From assembly GCA_937885345.1 (NCBI GenBank), contig CAKZZH010000049.1:1-32510 (forward strand): a DNA stretch of 32,510 nt. Direction: 5' to 3'. Shown here piece after piece: positions 14,714 through 22,697 of this stretch. The notes beneath the pieces were generated by a model, which searched no databases, had not been told where the DNA came from, and saw only the letters and a program-made list of their open reading frames with translations. Each line of letters opens with the position of its first letter. The first letter of the stretch is position 1. The position numbers and the translations under genes are program-made. This stretch comes from an uncultured Lachnospiraceae bacterium (GTDB lineage Bacteria; Bacillota; Clostridia; Lachnospirales; Lachnospiraceae).

Positions 14714-17115
14714 TGAAGGTTATTATCGACTATGAAAAGGCCATCAAGGCCGCTAACAGAATATACAGGGGTTTCGGCATGGTGTCCGCTAACAATTCAT
14801 CAAGACTTCTTATGGATTATCGCGCGCTTCACTATGACACATACCTTAAGCTGCTCGAGCTTATCTTCGGTAAGTCCGGGCTTAATGTTTCGTATCTTAA
14901 GATCGAAATGGGCGCGGATATCAATTCTTCATCCGGTACGGAGCCGGCTGTTATGAGAAGCCGCGATGAAAAGCCCGACGTGACAAGAGGCGCGGGATAT
15001 ATTCTGGCCGCGGATGCGCTCAAGATCAATCCTGACCTTAAGCTTGATATGCTCCGCTGGAGCGAACCCGCATGGGTCTCTAAGGCCGATGATCTCTATG
15101 AAGCAAGATACGAATGGTACAAGAAGACTCTCGAAGGCGCATACGACAAATACGGACTAAAGTTTGATTATGTAAGCGCCTCGCGTAATGAAAGGCCCTA
15201 TGACATCTCCTGGATAAAATACCTGCGAAACCGTCTTGATGAAGAGAAGGACTCCCGCTACGATTATTCAAAGATACTTCTTGCGGGCGCCGATGAATGC
15301 GATGTTTTCAATATCCCCGGCGATATGATCCGGGATAACGCACTAATGAGGGCTATAAGCCTTGTGGGCGCACATTATACCTCCGAACTGGATGAGGACG
15401 GCGAACTGATACGTGACAATTCGGGCAAAGAGATCGTAATGAGCGAAGGAAGTCCGGCCATGGGATATACCTACGGTATCGCAAGATTTGACGGTATGGG
15501 CGGAATCGGAACCATGGGCGGTGCGCTCGATATCGCCAACAGACTTATCGGAATGATCGCCAATGCCGGAATGACGATGTGCGAATTCCAGCCGATAATC
15601 TCGGCATATTATGACGGTGTAACCTATTGCCGCAAACAGTTTATTAACGCATGCGACCCCTGGAGCGGTTATTATTCGCTTGATACAGGGTATTTTATAA
15701 TGCTGCATTTTACAAGGTTTATAAAGCCCGGCTGGCTCTTTATAGAGAATGCCTGCGCGATGGACGGAGTTAAAGGCGGCGACGGGCACTGCATCAAAGA
15801 TGCCTGTTACAGTTATCTGACCGCCAAATCGCCCAATACGGACGATTTCAGTATGGTTGTGGTCAATTCCTGCTCTATGATTAGGGAATACGATATAACG
15901 CTTCCTGCGCAGCTTGAAAAGGCATCCCTCACTCTGTGGGAAAGCAGCGGACCGGACAATTTCCTGGATAAGAGAAGCGTTCGCCCGGAAAATTTGAGCA
16001 TAAGACTTCTTGTGATGCCCTACAGCATTGTGACCCTTACAACCCTCAGCGAGGAAGAAACATCTGCCGAGATTCCTTTTGATCACGCGATTTCCAAAGG
16101 CCCCGAGGATGTGAAGATGCGACCTGTTATGCCCCTGCCATATTGCGAGGATTTTTCATACAGTCTCTTTCCCGACAATTTCCTTGAAGAAAGAGGTATG
16201 GCACCTTTATTTACAACCGATCAGGGAGGCGCGTTTGAAGTCGGCCCCGGTATCGACGACGATAATGCGTGTCTCATTCAGCAGATCACACCCGACATTA
16301 AAGCCGAAGAATGGGGCAGCACGCCCAAACCGGTAACCTGCCTCGGAGACGACAGGTGGTTTAATTATTCGGTAAGCGCCGATGTAACGCTCGCCGGTGA
16401 CACAAGGGAATGCTATCAGGGAATAGGTATCCGCTACACCCTTTGCAATGAAGGCGTCAGCGGTTACAGACTGTTGATATACGGAAACGGCTCCTACGAG
16501 CTGCTCCTTGCAGACAGGATAATATCTGCCGGATCGGTAAGTGATTTTACCGGCAAAGCGCAGCTCTATCTTGCTGCCGTAAACAGCACTCTTACCGCGC
16601 GTATAAACAGAAATATCGTATATTTTATGGATCATACGGGTGCGATGGCCCCTGCCGGAAGAGCCGCCCTTTACAGCTCGTACCACAGGAATGCTTTTGC
16701 AAATCTGAAGATCCTTCCCACGCAGGGAGACTATTCCATTACCCGTTATGATGACACCGATGAGATAATTTCTTACGAGGGTGCCTGGAATCACGACACC
16801 GTGGGCTCTTACCGCAACTATATGCGAAGCAGTTCAACAGGCCGCACCGGCGATTCCTTTGTTATTACTTTCAGAGGTAAAATGATCACTTTGATCGGAC
16901 GCAATATGCCCGAGGATGAATACAGCACACAAACGGCCGTTATAGACATAGATCTTGACGGCGAGCGTTTCACAAGCGCCTATAAGATCCCGAAAACAGA
17001 CTATCGCGAAGCCTTCATAATGCTCACCGATCTGCTCGATTCGGAGCACGTAATGAAAGTCCGCATCATTTCAGGAAGTCTCACGCTTGATTCTATCGAA
17101 TGCAGCAGACCGTAG
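14713..17115 (+). CDS. GH59-family glycosidase (galactocerebrosidase-like), no signal peptide
   Basis: 800 residues. The layout matches GH59 galactocerebrosidase: a (beta/alpha)8 catalytic core with ASRNERPYDISWIKYLR (Glu160, predicted acid/base), LVGAHYTSE, and IVMSEGSPAMG (Glu245, predicted nucleophile), then DPWSGYYSLDTGYFIMLHFTRFIKPGW, a strongly conserved GALC segment. A beta-sandwich follows, then a lectin-like domain (about 520-680), and an extra C-terminal beta domain (about 681-800) not present in mammalian GALC. GH59 enzymes cleave terminal beta-galactose. The protein starts directly at the catalytic core with no signal peptide, so it should act inside the cell on an imported galactoside or glycolipid fragment. 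No Shine-Dalgarno is seen. It ends at a hairpin-rich 3' region. Confidence 0.88.
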   Translation: MKVIIDYEKAIKAANRIYRGFGMVSANNSSRLLMDYRALHYDTYLKLLELIFGKSGLNVSYLKIEMGADINSSSGTEPAVMRSRDEKPDVTRGAGYILAADALKINPDLKLDMLRWSEPAWVSKADDLYEARYEWYKKTLEGAYDKYGLKFDYVSASRNERPYDISWIKYLRNRLDEEKDSRYDYSKILLAGADECDVFNIPGDMIRDNALMRAISLVGAHYTSELDEDGELIRDNSGKEIVMSEGSPAMGYTYGIARFDGMGGIGTMGGALDIANRLIGMIANAGMTMCEFQPIISAYYDGVTYCRKQFINACDPWSGYYSLDTGYFIMLHFTRFIKPGWLFIENACAMDGVKGGDGHCIKDACYSYLTAKSPNTDDFSMVVVNSCSMIREYDITLPAQLEKASLTLWESSGPDNFLDKRSVRPENLSIRLLVMPYSIVTLTTLSEEETSAEIPFDHAISKGPEDVKMRPVMPLPYCEDFSYSLFPDNFLEERGMAPLFTTDQGGAFEVGPGIDDDNACLIQQITPDIKAEEWGSTPKPVTCLGDDRWFNYSVSADVTLAGDTRECYQGIGIRYTLCNEGVSGYRLLIYGNGSYELLLADRIISAGSVSDFTGKAQLYLAAVNSTLTARINRNIVYFMDHTGAMAPAGRAALYSSYHRNAFANLKILPTQGDYSITRYDDTDEIISYEGAWNHDTVGSYRNYMRSSSTGRTGDSFVITFRGKMITLIGRNMPEDEYSTQTAVIDIDLDGERFTSAYKIPKTDYREAFIMLTDLLDSEHVMKVRIISGSLTLDSIECSRP

Positions 17116-17146
17116 GCTTACGCAAAAACCAGCAGGCATAAGCCTA
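17113..17146 (+). other. Hairpin at the GH59 stop codon
   Basis: TAGGCTTA (17113-17120, including the stop codon) pairs perfectly with TAAGCCTA (17139-17146). A second short stem AATGTC/GACATT follows at 17146-17167. Neither has a T run; they may protect the mRNA end. Confidence 0.4.
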
Positions 17147-17177
17147 ATGTCATTAAGTTAAGACATTGAAGAAAAGA

Positions 17178-17238
17178 AAAATCCATCCGAACCATGTGAA
17201 ATTTTACTCAAAATGGTAAGGGTGGATTTTATTTTGTA
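17178..17238. terminator. Bidirectional terminator between GH59 and abi genes
   Basis: 17178-17195 and 17213-17230 form an 18-bp stem with two internal mismatches and a G-T pair, with a 17-nt loop, A-rich before and T-rich after. It can serve both the plus-strand GH59 gene and the minus-strand abi gene. Confidence 0.8.
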
Positions 17239-17253
17239 ATATATTTATCTGGT

Positions 17254-18204
17254 TTAATCGATTTTCACGAGTTCCTTAGAACAATGTAAAATATCTTTCC
17301 AATTTAGTGGAAATCCCATTATCTTTAATATCTGTTTTTCTTGCAACACACTTGTTTCTAATAATAATTTTTCCGTTATATTGCTGAAACGCTCAATAAA
17401 TTCCGTGAAGTCGTTTTCTTTTAACAAATACTTAAATATTATCACTACAGCAAATAAGTCTTTTTTACCTTGAACATATCTGCCTTTGTTTTTCTTTAGG
17501 CTCATGTTTGAATGTATAGCTGTAGTTTTGATTTCTCCTTTGATATATTTGTAATCATATAATCTTTCGTTGTGAGCACAAACATTTCTGAATCTTGATA
17601 GTAAATCTATCATACGAGCCAATTCATCTTCGGTAATATAATCAAATTCTTTACATATTAATGTTTGCACTTGTGGACGTAAAAGACTGTACATCTTAGA
17701 TATTATTCCTATAGTTATCACTTTGGTTAAAACCCACAAAGGTATATTTCCATGGTTTTCTCGTTGGTGTTGTAAATATGGATGACTGTCATATTCACTC
17801 ATGGCAAATTTAAATTTCCCAATCAATTTATTAATTTCATTTTGTTTTACATCTGTATAGTCATAATTGTTTGCGTTAAGATATGCTAATTCTGAGTTCC
17901 CGTATGTTTGACAAAAAGAATATGAAATAAGTGACTTTATGTGATTTTCTATTATAAGGATATATTTTAGGACGAGTTCTCTTAACTCCATGTCATAATT
18001 GTAAAGAGCATAGACATCTTTTATGGAAGTGTGAAGTTTATAAAGACCATTCTTGTCTTTAAAAGGATGTTTATATCCAGTAATTAAGCCAAAATAACTG
18101 CACCTTTTCAGTAAATCTATGGCTATTCTTTCATCTGGAATTAATAATCTTTTATTTTTTAATATTATTATTTGTTCTTCATATGTTGTGTATGGCTTCC
18201 CCAT
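17254..18204 (-). CDS. Abi_2 (AbiD/AbiF)-family HEPN abortive-infection protein
   Basis: 316 residues of the Abi_2 family. Seen: the N-terminal YTTYEEQIIILKNKRLLIPD and LKRCSYFGLITGYKHPF, the helical segment ELVLKYILIIENHIKSLISYSF (75-97), and the HEPN RNase motif RFRNVCAHNERLYDY, with Arg206 and His211 of R-x4-H. Family members are growth-stopping ribonucleases used against phages, and AbiF-type proteins are held in check by a small RNA encoded upstream. The start at 18204 follows a good GGAGG; the frame is open further up to 18366, but that stretch is the promoter and structured leader. The gene is clearly more AT-rich than its neighbours, pointing to transfer. It carries its own promoter and leader RNA and shares a terminator with the GH59 gene. 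Confidence 0.9.
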   Translation of the reverse strand: MGKPYTTYEEQIIILKNKRLLIPDERIAIDLLKRCSYFGLITGYKHPFKDKNGLYKLHTSIKDVYALYNYDMELRELVLKYILIIENHIKSLISYSFCQTYGNSELAYLNANNYDYTDVKQNEINKLIGKFKFAMSEYDSHPYLQHQRENHGNIPLWVLTKVITIGIISKMYSLLRPQVQTLICKEFDYITEDELARMIDLLSRFRNVCAHNERLYDYKYIKGEIKTTAIHSNMSLKKNKGRYVQGKKDLFAVVIIFKYLLKENDFTEFIERFSNITEKLLLETSVLQEKQILKIMGFPLNWKDILHCSKELVKID

Positions 18205-18227
18205 AATATATACTTTCCTCCACAAAT

Positions 18228-18297
18228 ACAATAAAAGGAGTTCCCGTAGGAACCCCTTTAGGTTACGCGCCTCACAAGCTCTCGTAACACGTTCACT
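18228..18297 (-). ncRNA. Candidate AbiF-type antitoxin RNA / structured leader
   Basis: Starting a few bases after the -10 box at 18304, the minus-strand transcript folds into two hairpins. Hairpin 1: GTTACG (18288-18283) pairs with CGTAAC (18267-18262), with an inner GCTT/AGGC stem. Hairpin 2: AAAGGGGTTCC (18259-18249), loop TACG, GGAACTCCTTT (18244-18234), an 11-bp stem with one G-T pair, followed by TTATTG, like a terminator. A GAAC near the 5' end could pair with GTTC in hairpin 2. A structured 'abiF RNA' motif upstream of abiF genes has been described; position, size and layout agree, but I could not run the covariance model. The protein-coding reading of this stretch is rejected. Confidence 0.65.
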
Positions 18298-18303
18298 ATA
18301 ATT

Positions 18304-18332
18304 ATAATACTCATAGATGTATCGACTGTCAA
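18304..18332 (-). promoter_or_regulatory. Promoter of the leader RNA and abi gene
   Basis: On the minus strand TTGACA (18332-18327), 17-bp spacer, TATTAT (18309-18304): near-consensus. The -35 box is one arm of a perfect inverted repeat TGTCAA-6 nt-TTGACA (18327-18344). Confidence 0.8.
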
Positions 18333-18345
18333 CAAAAATTGACAT

Positions 18346-18367
18346 TTTTAAACATCTTTTAAACATC
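18346..18367. repeat. 11-bp tandem repeat upstream of the abi promoter
   Basis: TTTTAAACATC is present twice without a gap (18346-18356, 18357-18367), directly beyond the inverted repeat that covers the -35 box. Together they could form a repressor-binding region. Confidence 0.7.
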
Positions 18368-18374
18368 TGTCAGA

Positions 18375-18391
18375 GATAAAGAGCCTTTATC
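18375..18391. terminator. Short hairpin after yitT
   Basis: GATAAAG (18375-18381) and CTTTATC (18385-18391) form a perfect 7-bp stem with a 3-nt loop, 30 nt after the yitT stop on the minus strand. It lacks a clean T run, so it is a weak terminator at best. Confidence 0.3.
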
Positions 18392-18420
18392 ATAAACGTT
18401 GGGGCATTGAAACCTGGTTC

Positions 18421-19269
18421 TTAATTCCCGGTTTTCTTGATATGGTCCCCGATGATCTCGGAGACATCAGACACGGTGGTGAAGGCATTTACATCCAGGC
18501 TGCTTATAAGTTTTCTGAGCGAATATATCTCGGCACGGGTTACCACACAGTAGAGAATATCCTTGCCGGTCTTGCTTATAAGGCCCTCGCCCTTAATGAA
18601 TGTGACCGTTCGGCCAAAATTCGTATATATTTCATCGGCGACCTTACGTCCGTTGTCGGTAACGATCATTACCGCTTTGCCCTTTTCCAGGCCGGTTTCC
18701 ACAAGGTCTATAACCTTCGAGGTCAGGAAATACATAATGATAGAATAGAGCCCGCTGTTGATTCCGAAGACAATTCCGGCAACCGTATAGATCACAAGAT
18801 TGATAAGAAGCACAACTCTGCCTACGGAAAGCGATGTTCTCTTACTTATAAGGATACCGACGATCTCGGTTCCGTCAAGGCATCCACCGCCCCTAAGGAC
18901 AAGGCCGACGCCGATACCGAGGATCACACCGCCGAATACCGTGGCAAGCAGCATATCCTCCGTAATCGGATGAATACTTTCAAACAAATAAGTGCATAAT
19001 GAGAAAATCACCATTGCAATGATCGCTTTGATAAGAAAGTCCTTACCTATCGCTTTAAGTGCGATCACAAGAAACGGAATATTGATGATCACCGTGAGCA
19101 CACCGAGTTTCACCGGTATAAAATGTGAGAGTATCATGCTCACGCCGACCACTCCGCCGTCAAATATGCTGTTGTCAACAAGAAACACTTCAACCGCAAG
19201 CGCCGCAATTGCAGCGCCTGCGATTACCATCAGATACGATAAAAAACTCTCTTGAAACCGTTTTTTCAA
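18421..19269 (-). CDS. YitT family membrane protein
   Basis: 282 residues. About five transmembrane helices in residues 10-190 (YitT/DUF161 region with DNSIFDGGVVGVSMIL, GIGVGLVLRGGGCLDGTEIVGI), then a soluble C-terminal DUF2179-type domain (about 200-277: GLEKGKAVMIVTDNGRKVADEIYTNFGRTVTFIKGEG). The molecular role of the family is not settled; some members are thought to be transport-related. It starts 18 nt after the SPFH gene stop, so the two probably form an operon. It is followed by a short hairpin and the AT-rich abi locus, marking an island boundary. Confidence 0.9.
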   Translation of the reverse strand: MKKRFQESFLSYLMVIAGAAIAALAVEVFLVDNSIFDGGVVGVSMILSHFIPVKLGVLTVIINIPFLVIALKAIGKDFLIKAIIAMVIFSLCTYLFESIHPITEDMLLATVFGGVILGIGVGLVLRGGGCLDGTEIVGILISKRTSLSVGRVVLLINLVIYTVAGIVFGINSGLYSIIMYFLTSKVIDLVETGLEKGKAVMIVTDNGRKVADEIYTNFGRTVTFIKGEGLISKTGKDILYCVVTRAEIYSLRKLISSLDVNAFTTVSDVSEIIGDHIKKTGN

Positions 19270-19287
19270 ACTTCTGTCCTCGGTAAA

Positions 19288-20244
19288 TTATTGTGCGGTT
19301 GTATCCTGAACAAATCCCGTAATATCAAAAATATTGTTTCCGTCACTTATAACTGCAGGAAGCTTTCCGTCCCATATCTGGAGCATCTGATAACGAAGAA
19401 CATTTTCGGTAAGCGACTTCTCGATAAGTTCGTTTGCCTGAGCCTTAGCTTCGGCCTCTATAAGTTCGGACTGAGCATTACCCTGAGCAGTCTTAACTTT
19501 GGCATCCGCTGCTGCCTGAGCCTCTATAACCTGACGTTCAGCATCGATCTGCGCCTGGAGTTTCTGCTGCTCGGCAACCTGCTTCGACTCAACGGCTGCA
19601 GTGAATTCATCCGTAAAATCAAGGTTCTCTATTGCACCATTAACCAGTTCGATCCCGTACTTTTCGAGGGCTTTTGAAAGGTCATCGGCAATCTTCTCGC
19701 CCAGTTCCGAACGGGAAGACACAAGATTCTCTGCGGTATACTCAGCAGTATGTTCCTTAACGATCTGCTGAACATTCGGTGTGATGATCACATTGTAGTA
19801 ATCGGCACCATACTGTGCATATATGCTTTTGGACTGTATGCTCGGCACAAGATAGTTAACCGTATATACCATCGAAACCTCCTGAATATCGGAGGAGAAG
19901 CACGACAGATCAAGTGTCTGCTTCTGCGTTCTGTTATCAATCTCGGTTACTTTACTCCAGGGAACGGTAACATGGATACCCGCATCAAGCGTATTGTCCT
20001 GGATCGAACCGAATACCGTAACAACGCCTGTGTGCGAGGCTTCAACAGTTCTGATACCGGAACTTATAACGCAGATCGCGCCTACTGCGATCACACCCAC
20101 TCCGATCGCACTCGTAATCTTCTTTCTCTTCTCATAGAATCTCCTGCCCTGCGCATTATCCGAGGGGAGCTTGATCGCAAGGCCCGCACCAAGCGCAATA
20201 ACACCTGCAACAACAAGAATGATTCCAAATACAAACAGTGACAT
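19288..20244 (-). CDS. SPFH/prohibitin-family membrane protein
   Basis: 318 residues. An N-terminal hydrophobic region (about 1-24) and a second at about 45-62 anchor the protein. The SPFH/PHB domain follows (about 65-230: ASHTGVVTVFGSIQDNTLDAGIHVTVPWSKVTEIDNRTQKQTL), then an Ala/Glu/Gln-rich coiled coil (about 215-285). Such proteins scaffold membrane microdomains and protease or stress complexes. The start at 20244 is chosen over a GTG at 20262 because AGGAAG lies about 8 nt upstream. Its leader holds a 12-bp hairpin at 20264-20293. It is followed closely by yitT. The partner is unknown. Confidence 0.9.
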   Translation of the reverse strand: MSLFVFGIILVVAGVIALGAGLAIKLPSDNAQGRRFYEKRKKITSAIGVGVIAVGAICVISSGIRTVEASHTGVVTVFGSIQDNTLDAGIHVTVPWSKVTEIDNRTQKQTLDLSCFSSDIQEVSMVYTVNYLVPSIQSKSIYAQYGADYYNVIITPNVQQIVKEHTAEYTAENLVSSRSELGEKIADDLSKALEKYGIELVNGAIENLDFTDEFTAAVESKQVAEQQKLQAQIDAERQVIEAQAAADAKVKTAQGNAQSELIEAEAKAQANELIEKSLTENVLRYQMLQIWDGKLPAVISDGNNIFDITGFVQDTTAQ

Positions 20245-20263
20245 AAACCTCTTCCTTTCCACT

Positions 20264-20293
20264 TAATGCGTAAGCCGGGTGCTTACCGCATTA
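20264..20293 (-). other. Leader hairpin before the SPFH gene
   Basis: TAATGCGTAAGC (20264-20275) pairs with GCTTACCGCATTA (20281-20293), 12 bp with one bulged C and a 5-nt loop. It lies between a TATAAT -10 box (20321-20316, minus) and the ribosome site, so it is in the 5' UTR and could affect mRNA stability. Confidence 0.5.
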
Positions 20294-20347
20294 CATTAAC
20301 CTTTATTTAATAAGCATTATAAAATGCCATATTACATATTAACATAC

Positions 20348-20367
20348 AAAAGTAACAGATTCGTTAC
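20348..20367 (-). terminator. Weak terminator after the zinc-ribbon gene
   Basis: On the minus strand GTAAC, loop GAATCT, GTTAC, then TTTT. The stem is only 5 bp. It lies 8 nt after the stop at 20375. Confidence 0.3.
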
Positions 20368-20374
20368 AACGCAC

Positions 20375-21370
20375 CTACTTGGAGAGTGCAGTGTTATTAT
20401 CATAAGTCTTTCTGTCGACTATGTAAAGTTTGCAGCCCGGAAGCGTCGGATAATAGGCATATGCGTATTCATCCGTAAGATAATAGATATCCGAATCATC
20501 CTCGGTCAGAATAAAATTATTATATTTTACGGTAGCGGAGATTATCATTGAACGAGCGGTATCGCTGCTTATCGCCTGGTCCGCCGCCCTTATCGCGGCA
20601 ACTCTGGAAATCTCAAGAAACTGTTTGGCAGGTGCATCGAGTGCATCCTCGTAAACATAGACGATCACGGCCTGCAAATTGCCGTCGTTATTATGTGCCA
20701 GCTGGAGCTCTCCGCGGAGCATTCCGCCCTCATACATGGTATAGACGGAGACATTCGCATTCTCCTGCGCGGTCCCGAATATAATATCGTATTCCTCGAG
20801 TGAAAGTTCGGCGGCATATTCGTCGACGCAGATTTCATAGGCTTCAAGATAGACTTCATCAGAGACGGCCTTGATCGAAAACTGCGCCTTATAGCCGCGG
20901 TGAATATATATATTAAGAGCGATTATTCCCCACACTATGGCGGCCACGATCACAACTCCCGCAAAAGCAATAAGAACCGCCATTATATTTCGTTTCTTGG
21001 AATTGATGGTTCGTCGGATCGCGTCACGCCTTTCCTGCTTCTGTTTAAATTCAAGGCGCCTCTTCTCGACTGCGGCTTTGTTTCGTTCCTGCTCGGAAAT
21101 CCCGATCCTTATACGTGCAAGGCAGTTGTCGCATATAATGCCCTTCTCGGGAATATGATTGCAATACACGCATTTGCCGTCATTCTTGCCGTCAAGTATC
21201 CGCCCGAGCTTGTAGACATATTTCTTGCCATCACCGCTTTTGAAAAGCTTCTGTCTTGTAACCGCAGCATATGCATGGCGCATCATATCCCTGTCGGAAT
21301 AGTCCATCTTCGCGTCAAGCTTAAGAAGATATTTAAGTTCGTTATGAAGCTGTTCGTTGTATTGTGCCAT
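20375..21370 (-). CDS. Zinc-ribbon single-pass membrane protein, unknown function
   Basis: 331 residues; I do not recognise the family. N-terminal soluble part 1-128 with a zinc-ribbon-like pair C67-x2-C70 and C80-x2-C83 (KCVYCNHIPEKGIICDNCL), a charged coiled coil at about 91-125, one transmembrane helix at about 129-152 (NIMAVLIAFAGVVIVAAIVWGIIAL), then an extracellular domain of about 175 residues. Topology with the zinc ribbon inside is likely because basic residues flank the N-side of the helix. The start at 21370 has only a distant GGGAGG (about 17 nt), so the start is uncertain. It is divergent from the ABC operon. It may relay a signal or anchor a complex; this is speculation. Confidence 0.75.
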   Translation of the reverse strand: MAQYNEQLHNELKYLLKLDAKMDYSDRDMMRHAYAAVTRQKLFKSGDGKKYVYKLGRILDGKNDGKCVYCNHIPEKGIICDNCLARIRIGISEQERNKAAVEKRRLEFKQKQERRDAIRRTINSKKRNIMAVLIAFAGVVIVAAIVWGIIALNIYIHRGYKAQFSIKAVSDEVYLEAYEICVDEYAAELSLEEYDIIFGTAQENANVSVYTMYEGGMLRGELQLAHNNDGNLQAVIVYVYEDALDAPAKQFLEISRVAAIRAADQAISSDTARSMIISATVKYNNFILTEDDSDIYYLTDEYAYAYYPTLPGCKLYIVDRKTYDNNTALSK

Positions 21371-21452
21371 AACGCTGCGATCTGCCGCCTCCCTGATATC
21401 TTAACACGATCATAAGTATATCAAAAATTCTATGGAAAGTACAGCAGCGGTC

Positions 21453-21461
21453 TGCTACAAT
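21453..21461 (+). promoter_or_regulatory. Extended -10 promoter of the ABC transporter operon
   Basis: TGCTACAAT, an extended -10 with a moderate -35 (TGGAAA at 21433-21438, 17-bp spacer). The following ATTTG matches the promoter at 26049. A second TATAAT at 21489-21494 is an alternative. The leader to the ATG would be about 100 nt. Confidence 0.5.
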
Positions 21462-21566
21462 ATTTGCGGACATTTTATCGGCTTAATATATAATATAAAC
21501 GCCCCTGCAAAGTCGCAGTTAATGCTTTGTATTAAGTATGACCACAGAGAAAAAGGAAGGTTTGCA

Positions 21567-22697
21567 ATGAAGGTAACATTTAAACATCTGACCAAAAGAT
21601 TTCCCAACCGTAACAAAAAGCTCGACGATGTGATCGCCGTGAACGACTTTGATTTTGAGATTCCAGACGGCAAGCTCGTCGGTCTCCTAGGTCCGTCCGG
21701 CTGCGGAAAAAGTACGGCGCTCAATCTTATATGCGGGCTTGAAACGCCGACATCCGGATCGATTTTCTTTGACGACGATGACGTAACGACGCTTGCGCCC
21801 GAGAAAAGAGGCGTAGGAATGGTTTTCCAGAACTATGCGCTTTATCCGCATCTTACGGCAAAGCAGAATATTGTTTTCCCGCTCGAGAACCTTAAGGGCA
21901 AGGATAAACTTTCCAAAGAGGAAATGAACAATAAAGCACTTGAAGCGGCAAGACTTGTTCAGATCGAAGAATTGCTTGAGCGTAAGCCCTCGCAGATGAG
22001 CGGCGGGCAGCAGCAGCGAGTGGCCATTGCGCGAGCGCTCGTTAAAATGCCCCGTGTTCTGCTTCTTGACGAGCCTTTATCAAACCTTGACGCGAGACTT
22101 CGTCTGCAGACAAGAGAAGAAATCCGTCGTATCCAGAACGAAACGAAGATCACAACTATTTTCGTTACCCACGATCAGGAAGAAGCGATGAGCATCTCGG
22201 ATTATATAATCGTTATGAAGAAAGGCGTTGTTAATCAGATCGGTAAGCCACAGGATGTATATGACAATCCTGTTAATCTCTTTGTTGCCAAATTCCTTGG
22301 AACGCCTCCTATCAACGTATTTGAGGGCAATATTCAGTCCGGCAGATTATATCTCGGAGAGGACTGCGTTAAAGAATGCCCGAGCCTTAAGGATGGCAAG
22401 GTATGGGTCGGTATCAGGCCGGAAGGCTTTGTCCTCACCGAAAACGGATGCCTTCACTGCGATCTGAAAGCCGTTGAAGTTATGGGAAGGGATACCAGCA
22501 TAGTCGCAAAGCATCCCGCGCTTGTTTCAAATGCGATGGACACTTCGCTGCAAAACGGCAAGGCCGTCGATACCTTGAGGGCCATTATAGATTCGGACGA
22601 CGCCAAGGGCGTGTCCACACGGTTCACCTTTGATATCAAGAGCAACAAGCTCTTCCTGTTTGATTACGAGACGGAGATGAGAATAGATGAAAAATAA
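21567..22697 (+). CDS. Sugar ABC transporter ATPase (MalK/UgpC type)
   Basis: 376 residues. Walker A GPSGCGKST (42-50), Q-loop FQNYALYPH, signature MSGGQQQRVAIARAL, Walker B VLLLDEPLSNLDA, and the switch His of FVTHDQEEAM; then a C-terminal regulatory OB-type domain (about 240-376: VWVGIRPEGFVL). It powers uptake of a sugar or glycerol-phosphate through the two permeases encoded next. The start at 21567 follows AAAGGAAGG; the open frame begins further up at 21432 but without a ribosome site. It overlaps the first permease gene by 11 nt. First gene of the operon. The exact sugar is unknown; MalK-type ATPases often serve several transporters. Confidence 0.93.
   Translation: MKVTFKHLTKRFPNRNKKLDDVIAVNDFDFEIPDGKLVGLLGPSGCGKSTALNLICGLETPTSGSIFFDDDDVTTLAPEKRGVGMVFQNYALYPHLTAKQNIVFPLENLKGKDKLSKEEMNNKALEAARLVQIEELLERKPSQMSGGQQQRVAIARALVKMPRVLLLDEPLSNLDARLRLQTREEIRRIQNETKITTIFVTHDQEEAMSISDYIIVMKKGVVNQIGKPQDVYDNPVNLFVAKFLGTPPINVFEGNIQSGRLYLGEDCVKECPSLKDGKVWVGIRPEGFVLTENGCLHCDLKAVEVMGRDTSIVAKHPALVSNAMDTSLQNGKAVDTLRAIIDSDDAKGVSTRFTFDIKSNKLFLFDYETEMRIDEK

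Noticed and set aside
15343..16086. Long minus-strand open frame opposite the GH59 gene
   Set aside because: Its product has no recognisable motif and lacks a ribosome site; it is a shadow of the GH59 reading frame.
18205..18366. In-frame N-terminal extension of the Abi protein
   Set aside because: The stretch contains a promoter, two strong hairpins and a ribosome site before 18204; its translation has no family resemblance.
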